From the NCBI RefSeq assembly GCF_009720365.1, contig NZ_ML769312.1:806001-870000 (forward strand): DNA of 64,000 nt, read 5' to 3'. Below the pieces are notes generated by a model. It saw only the letters and a program-made list of their open reading frames with translations, did no database searches and was not told the DNA's origin. A program made the position numbers and the translations under genes. How positions within the stretch are numbered: position 1 is the stretch's first letter; every line of letters begins with the position of its first letter. Shown here in pieces: positions 60,325 through 64,000 of the stretch. This DNA comes from Catellatospora paridis. GTDB taxonomy: Bacteria; Actinomycetota; Actinomycetes; Mycobacteriales; Micromonosporaceae.

Positions 60325-61149
60325 TCAGCCCGCCCGGTGCGCGGTGTACAGCAGGTACTCCCAGTCCATCGCGCCCCAGCCGAGGTCGTTGCGGCGGCCG
60401 AGTTCGGCCAACTCCTCGTCGAGGGCGGCGACCTTGTCCGGCTGGTCGGCGATGTTGCGGTACACCGCGATGGTCGGGCCGTAGCAGGCCTTGAAGAAGT
60501 CGCGGAACTCCTCGGCGGTGGCGAACCGGTCCACCCGGACCGCGCGGCGCTCGGTAGTGACGTCGGTGACCCGGTCGCCGAACAGCGCGGCGACGTGCTC
60601 CTCGCTGCCCCACAGCGGCGGCGGCTGCGCCCCGGGCGGCGGGGGCGCGGCATACGGCTTCATGACCGCGAACATCTGCCCGATGAAGCCCTGCGGCGTC
60701 CAGTTGGCCAGGGCGATGGTCCCGCCGGGACGGCACACCCGGACGAGTTCGTCGGCGGCGGCCTGGTGGTGCGGGGCGAACATGACGCCCACGCAGGACA
60801 TCACGACGTCGAACTCGCCTGTGGCATAGGGCAGCGCCTCGGCGTCGGCCTGCTCCCAGCTCAGCTTCGCGCCGCGCTGCTCGGCGACCTGGCGACCGGC
60901 GTCGAACAGCTCCGGGGTCAGGTCGCTGGCGACGACGTCGGCCCCGGCCAGCGCGGCGGGAATGGCCGCGTTGCCGGACCCGGCGCCGACGTCGAGCACA
61001 CGCAGGCCGGGTGCGGCGCCGCTCGCCTTCGCCAGCACGGTGCCGAGTTCGGGGATGACCTCGGCGGCGACCGCCGGGTAGTCACCCAGCGCCCACATCG
61101 CGCGGTGCTTGGTCTTCAGCGCGCGATCGGCGTCGGTCGGTGCGGTCAT
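60325..61149 (-). CDS. Class I SAM-dependent methyltransferase (type 11)
   Basis: A 274-residue enzyme. Motif I is LDVGAGSGNAAIPAA, followed by VVASDLTPEL, ADAEALPYATGEFDVVMS and LVRVCRPGGTIALANW, the UbiE-like order. The C-terminal half (EEFRDFFKACYGPTIAVY) resembles small-molecule methyltransferases of actinobacteria. It is divergent from an HxlR-type regulator at 50 bp, so the two are likely linked in regulation. Substrate unknown. Confidence 0.9.
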   Translation of the reverse strand: MTAPTDADRALKTKHRAMWALGDYPAVAAEVIPELGTVLAKASGAAPGLRVLDVGAGSGNAAIPAALAGADVVASDLTPELFDAGRQVAEQRGAKLSWEQADAEALPYATGEFDVVMSCVGVMFAPHHQAAADELVRVCRPGGTIALANWTPQGFIGQMFAVMKPYAAPPPPGAQPPPLWGSEEHVAALFGDRVTDVTTERRAVRVDRFATAEEFRDFFKACYGPTIAVYRNIADQPDKVAALDEELAELGRRNDLGWGAMDWEYLLYTAHRAG

Positions 61150-61199
61150 GGTGTTGCTCCTGTTCGGGTAGTGGTGACTCCACGCTAGAAAGGTGACCG

Positions 61200-61958
61200 A
61201 TGTCCGACCAGTACAGGATCTGTACCGGGCCGAGCCCTTACGGTTCCGGCATGGGAGCCTCTTACCGCCAGTTCTGCCCGGTCGCCAAGGCCATGGAGTT
61301 GCTCGACGAGCGCTGGACGCTGCTGGTCGTCCGGGAGCTCGTGGCGGGTAGCCGACACTTCAACGAGCTGCGCCGCGGGCTGCCGCGCATGTCGCCGACA
61401 CTGCTGTCCAAGCGCCTGCAGCAGCTGGTCGCGGCCGGGGTCGTCGAGCGGCGGCCGACGGACACCGAGGTGCAGTATCTGCTGACCCAGGCCGGGCGGG
61501 AGCTGGAGCCGATCGTGGTGGCGCTGGGCGCATGGGGCGTGCGCTGGATCGGCGAACTCGGCGACCAGGATCTCGACCCGAAACTGCTGCTGTGGGACAT
61601 GCGCCGACACGTCGACCGCGCGGCGGCGCCGGGCGGTCGCACGGTGATCCGGTTCGCCTTCCATGACGTGGCCCGCCCGCTGCGGGACTGGTGGCTGGTG
61701 ATCACGCCGGAGGACGTCGACGTCTGCGACGACGATCCGGGGCACGAGGTCGCGGTGACGGTGACGGCGAGCCTGCGCGGGCTGATCCGGGTCTGGCTCG
61801 GCGAGCTGTCCTGGTCCGACGGCCTGCGCCGCGGCGAGCTGGCGATCGAGGGCCCGCAGGTGCTGCGCCGGGCGGTGCCGTCGTGGTTCCGGACGAACGT
61901 GTTCGCCAGCGTGCCGCGCCCGGAACCGGTTCCGGAACCCGCGGGTGTGCGAGCCTGA
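61200..61958 (+). CDS. HxlR-family regulator with C-terminal SCP2-like domain
   Basis: A 252-residue protein. Residues 20-110 form an HxlR winged helix (CPVAKAMELLDERWTLLVVR, then RHFNELRRGLPRMSPTLLSK). Residues about 135-235 look like an SCP2/sterol-carrier-type fold that may bind a hydrophobic ligand. Classical HxlR proteins end at about 120 residues, so this is a two-domain form. ATG 61200 has AAGGTG upstream; ATG 61251 is the alternative. It probably controls the divergent methyltransferase. Confidence 0.87.
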   Translation: MSDQYRICTGPSPYGSGMGASYRQFCPVAKAMELLDERWTLLVVRELVAGSRHFNELRRGLPRMSPTLLSKRLQQLVAAGVVERRPTDTEVQYLLTQAGRELEPIVVALGAWGVRWIGELGDQDLDPKLLLWDMRRHVDRAAAPGGRTVIRFAFHDVARPLRDWWLVITPEDVDVCDDDPGHEVAVTVTASLRGLIRVWLGELSWSDGLRRGELAIEGPQVLRRAVPSWFRTNVFASVPRPEPVPEPAGVRA

Positions 61959-62116
61959 CCCGGATCGCTGGTCCCGCGGACCTTTCCCCAGGTCATAGCG
62001 GACTTCTGCGCTTCGGACGGGCGGGGCCGCACACGCCGGTCGCCCGTGAACCCGCGCAACCATGATCACACACTACCCTTAAGTCCGGCATAAGCGGGCA
62101 AAAGGTCGGAGCGGTC

Positions 62117-63337
62117 ATGGTACGAGCGGGGCTGCGCGCCTTCGTCGCGGCATGCCTGCTCGCGCTGGCCGCGTGCGGAGACGCATCCGGCCCGGTCCCG
62201 CAGCGCACCGGCCCTGCCGACCTGCAGGTCCTCATCGGCTCCTCCGGCGCGGCCGAGACGAAGGCCGTCACCGAGGCCGCCGCGGCATGGGCGGCGACCA
62301 GCGGCAACGCGGTGACCGTCATCCCCGCCCAGGACCTCGACCAGCAACTCGGGCAGGCGTTCGCGGGCTCGTCACCGCCGGACGTGTTCTACGTCGACGC
62401 GGCCCGGTTCGCCGACTTCGCCAGCGTCGGCGCGCTCGAACCATACGCCGACGGGCTGCCCTCGGCGGGCGACTTCTATCCCACGCTGCGGCAGGCGTTC
62501 ACCTACCAGGGCCGGTTCTACTGCGCGCCCAAGGACTTCGCGACCCTGGCCCTGCAGGTCAACGAGGACCTGTGGGCGCAGGCCGGGCTCACGGCCGCCG
62601 ACGTGCCCCGCGACTGGGCGCAGCTGACGGCGGTCGCCGAGCGCATCGCGGCCAAAGGCATCACGCCGCTGGTCCTCGGCGACACGGTGGAGCGGATCGG
62701 GGCGTTCCTGGTGCAGGCGGGCGGCTGGCTGATCAGCCCCGACGGGTCCCGGGTCACGGCCGACACCCCCGAAAACCTCACCGCGCTGCAGTACGTGCAG
62801 CAGTTGCTGCGGACGCGGCTCGCCCGCTATCCGAGCGCGCTGGACACGGGCTGGGCCGGGGAGGCGTTCGGCCGGGGCCTGGCCGCGATGACGGTCGAAG
62901 GCAACTGGATCAGGGGTGCGCTGGCCGGGGACTACCCCGGCGTCCGGTACACCGTGCACGAGCTGCCGACCGGGCCCGCCGGGGAGGGCACACTGTCGTT
63001 CACGACCTGCTGGGGCATCTCCGCCCGGACTCCGTACCGCGCTCAGGCCGTCGCGTTCGTGGAGGCGATGACGGCCGTCGACCAGCAGCTCGCCTTCGCC
63101 TCCGCGTACGGTGTGATGCCCTCGGTCACCACCGCCCGCGAGCGCTACCTGCAGGCCTTCCCCGCCGACCGGGCGTTCCTGGACGGCGCGGACCACGCCC
63201 AGGGCCCGGTCAACGCCCCGAAGATGGGCAACGTCCTGTCCGACTTCGACACCCAGCTGCAGCGCCTGGCCGTCGCCGATCCGCAGGCGATCCTCCGGCG
63301 GCTGCAGCGCAACATGACGGTGGCGCTGCGTGACTGA
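62117..63337 (+). CDS. Sugar ABC transporter solute-binding lipoprotein
   Basis: A 406-residue binding protein. A lipobox LAAC (Cys near residue 20) anchors it outside the membrane. The type-1 extracellular binding-protein fold is indicated by DVFYVDAARFADFASVGALEPY, GRFYCAPKDFATLALQVNEDLW and GKGITPL-like regions, as in MalE/UgpB families. It overlaps the permease gene by 8 bp. It delivers an oligosaccharide or sugar to the permease; the sugar cannot be named. The 158-bp upstream region contains no gene. Confidence 0.92.
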   Translation: MVRAGLRAFVAACLLALAACGDASGPVPQRTGPADLQVLIGSSGAAETKAVTEAAAAWAATSGNAVTVIPAQDLDQQLGQAFAGSSPPDVFYVDAARFADFASVGALEPYADGLPSAGDFYPTLRQAFTYQGRFYCAPKDFATLALQVNEDLWAQAGLTAADVPRDWAQLTAVAERIAAKGITPLVLGDTVERIGAFLVQAGGWLISPDGSRVTADTPENLTALQYVQQLLRTRLARYPSALDTGWAGEAFGRGLAAMTVEGNWIRGALAGDYPGVRYTVHELPTGPAGEGTLSFTTCWGISARTPYRAQAVAFVEAMTAVDQQLAFASAYGVMPSVTTARERYLQAFPADRAFLDGADHAQGPVNAPKMGNVLSDFDTQLQRLAVADPQAILRRLQRNMTVALRD

Positions 63338-64000
63338 ACCCGTCGTGCGCCGCCGCAGCGGCATCCGGGGCAACGAGGCCACCGCCGGATGGCTGTTCGT
63401 CGCGCCCGCGGTGCTGATCCTGGGCCTGTTCCTGGTGCTGCCGATCGGCATGGCGCTGTGGGTCAGCGTGAGCGGCTGGAACGGGCAGGGCAGCCCCTTC
63501 GCGCCGGGCGTGCCGTTCGTCGGCGCCCAGAACTACGCCGACCTGTTCCTCGCCGAGGGGCTGACCCGCGAGAACTTCATGATCAGCATTCGCAACAACC
63601 TGTACTACGTGGCCGTCGCGGTCCCCGCGCAGACGCTGCTGGCGCTCGCCCTGGCCCTGGTCGTCAACCAGCGCTTCCTGAAGGGCACGTCCTTCTTCCG
63701 CACCGCGTTCTACTTCCCGTCGGTCACCAGCTCGGTCGCGATCAGCGTGGTGTTCCTGTTCCTGTTCGCCAACTCCGGCGCGGTCAACGCCCTGCTCGCC
63801 ATGGTCGGCATCAGCGGCCCGGCCTGGTTCGCCGACCCGCGCGGGCTGCTGCACCTCGTGCTCGACGGGCTCGGCCTGGTCGACGTCGACAACCCGCCCG
63901 CCGCGCTCACCGGTGGCGGTCCGTTCGGACTGTCCTGGTGGGAGTGGCTGGCCGGGCCCAGCGTCGCCATGTCCACGATCATCATGCTGGTCGTCTGGAC
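63330..64000 (+). CDS. Sugar ABC transporter permease, MalF type (3' end outside window)
   Basis: The open frame from GTG 63330 continues to the window end. The N-terminal TM helix (WLFVAPAVLILGLFLVLPIG) is followed by the typical VPFVGAQNYADLF, IRNNLYYVAVAVPAQTLLALALA and TSFFRTAFYFPSVTSS segments of the MalF/UgpA group. The start overlaps the binding-protein stop region by 8 bp. The EAA loop lies beyond the window. A second permease should follow. Confidence 0.9.
   Translation, partial: MTEPVVRRRSGIRGNEATAGWLFVAPAVLILGLFLVLPIGMALWVSVSGWNGQGSPFAPGVPFVGAQNYADLFLAEGLTRENFMISIRNNLYYVAVAVPAQTLLALALALVVNQRFLKGTSFFRTAFYFPSVTSSVAISVVFLFLFANSGAVNALLAMVGISGPAWFADPRGLLHLVLDGLGLVDVDNPPAALTGGGPFGLSWWEWLAGPSVAMSTIIMLVVW

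Noticed and set aside
1-64000. tRNA, rRNA, phage or transposase genes
   Set aside because: None was recognised on either strand by reading; an automated tRNA scan could not be run.

Overview
This is a very GC-rich chromosomal segment with strong G/C preference at third codon positions, frequent GTG/TTG starts, 4-base start/stop overlaps (ATGA/GTGA) and GC hairpins without U-tracts as terminators. Together with a DUF4193 gene, PadR-linked membrane proteins, F420-type oxidoreductases, an LPxTG surface protein and an actinobacterial methylthio-sugar-like locus, this points to a filamentous soil actinomycete. A Micromonosporaceae-type genome is my best inference, not a proven assignment. No rRNA, tRNA, CRISPR array, phage or complete insertion sequence was recognised.

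Layout. 1-1.5 kb: the 3' end of clpB, translationally coupled to a zinc-ribbon thioredoxin. 1.5-13 kb: small regulator/target pairs (LysR with a hydrolase, PadR with a membrane protein, TetR-arginase divergent from a hydrolase across a perfect 15-2-15 operator), then a DUF4419/serine hydrolase pair, a DinB protein, an MFS exporter and two unknown genes. 13-18.2 kb: a secreted GH127 beta-L-arabinofuranosidase with two operator boxes, a phosphotransferase, a membrane protein and an unknown gene. 18.4-34.5 kb: an LPxTG-anchored phytase/esterase-like protein, a NarL-type two-component system, secreted and envelope proteins (DUF1023, DUF4142, M15 peptidase, PAP2), a D-threonine aldolase-like enzyme, a 23-bp inverted repeat, a PadR-ABC exporter operon, F420/flavin oxidoreductases, a ketopantoate reductase and a tiny Ca-loop repeat protein.

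36.3-43.0 kb is a compact biosynthetic locus. On the minus strand lie KAS III, GT2 glycosyltransferase, cytochrome P450, AMP-dependent ligase and SDR, nearly all overlapping; a second P450 diverges from them. KAS III, ligase and SDR match the A, C and D steps of the OleABCD olefin/beta-lactone pathway, while an OleB hydrolase is not visible. A secreted RICIN-GH43 enzyme follows; its upstream region shares a 30-bp element (26 identical positions) with the GH127 gene 28 kb away, suggesting one arabinan regulon.

49.4-56.4 kb is the most interesting region: a multi-TM GT-C-like protein and a GalE-like epimerase on the minus strand, and divergently GT2, DUF2064, SAM methyltransferase, cytochrome b-molybdopterin oxidoreductase fusion, membrane protein and methylthioadenosine phosphorylase in one overlapping run. 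The gene set resembles M. tuberculosis Rv0535-Rv0541c, which makes the methylthioxylose cap of lipoarabinomannan. I infer a methylthio-sugar envelope modification, possibly with sulfur redox chemistry. The window closes with an M23 peptidase, gcvH-glyA under a tandem glycine riboswitch, two methyltransferase-like genes, an HxlR-SCP2 regulator and the start of a sugar ABC importer operon cut by the window end.
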